Shown: positions 63,896 through 64,000 of the stretch, piece by piece
How the letters are laid out: every line of letters starts with the position of its first letter
Position numbering within the stretch: position 1 is the stretch's first letter
Source of the DNA: Hanleya hanleyi
Lineage: Eukaryota; Mollusca; Polyplacophora; Lepidopleurida; Hanleyidae
Reading direction: 5' to 3'
NCBI GenBank assembly: GCA_036873755.1
Contig: JAVTVY010045542.1
Coordinates: 1-64,000 of the forward strand
Length of the DNA stretch: 64,000 bases
Translations under genes and position numbers: made by a program
Notes under the pieces: model-generated
Databases searched by the model: none
Seen by the model: only the letters and a program-made list of their open reading frames with translations
What the model was told of the DNA's origin: nothing

Positions 63896-64000
63896 GTAAG
63901 TCGTAAATTTTCGCCTTCTTATTACTTCCACCAATGATATGCGCTTTCACAAATTTGGTGCCATATCTCTACGCTTGTTACAAGTTTACTCATTGGTCAA

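Overview
The window is animal nuclear DNA, most likely from a marine invertebrate (mollusc-like repeat content; no species can be named). It has spliced host genes with GT/AG introns, AATAAA signals, long tandem arrays, LINE and Penelope-like debris, and a dense cluster of Polinton/Maverick (adintovirus-like) elements. Parts of two host genes can be recognised. Exons 2-4 of maleylacetoacetate isomerase (GST zeta) lie on the minus strand at 1018-2852. Two exons of a calmodulin-like EF-hand protein lie on the minus strand at 61403-62585. A third, unidentified three-exon gene is on the plus strand at 16112-16842.

Layout: 1-4900 is the GSTZ1 region, filled with minisatellites. One of these is built from the end of GSTZ1 exon 4 plus its splice donor. 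4900-17600 is host sequence with a 454-bp duplicated segment and a 2.5-kb array of about 169-bp units. 17649-25077 is Polinton E1, with terminal inverted repeats and a 6-bp target duplication (GAGATT/GAGGTT). 25078-27587 is host. 27588-46668 is a composite Polinton region: a gutted half-element (E0) followed by E2, which carries the structural gene set on the minus strand. 49845-57722 is Polinton E3, with a perfect AGGGCG target duplication. E3 is an almost complete palindrome with arms of about 3.57 kb around a 745-bp core holding a packaging ATPase. 57723-64000 is host plus further remnants.

In E2 the gene order on the minus strand is: small membrane protein, two paralogous unknown genes (A and B), chromodomain integrase, small membrane protein, packaging ATPase, hairpin/polyA, small basic protein, PX-like protein, penton, core/membrane-active protein, major capsid protein, adenain-like protease. 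E1 keeps the early half of this order. Early-type genes each have a TATA box 30-60 bp before their ATG, and some TATA boxes contain the stop codon of the gene before. No protein-primed DNA polymerase B was found in any element. Most E2 structural genes carry stops or frameshifts. The E1 integrase, both E2 A/B genes, the zinc-finger gene and both copies of the E3 arm C2H2 gene are open.

Main discoveries: (1) E3 looks like a symmetrical, defective-genome-like form of a protein-primed virus that integrated cleanly. (2) All four ends of E1 and E3 have an Oct-1 octamer at exactly nt 34-41, as in an adenovirus-type origin. (3) The same hairpin followed by AATAAA ends transcription units at six places, with compensating stem changes. 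(4) A minisatellite of about 43 bp has multiplied a coding exon end together with its 5' splice site.
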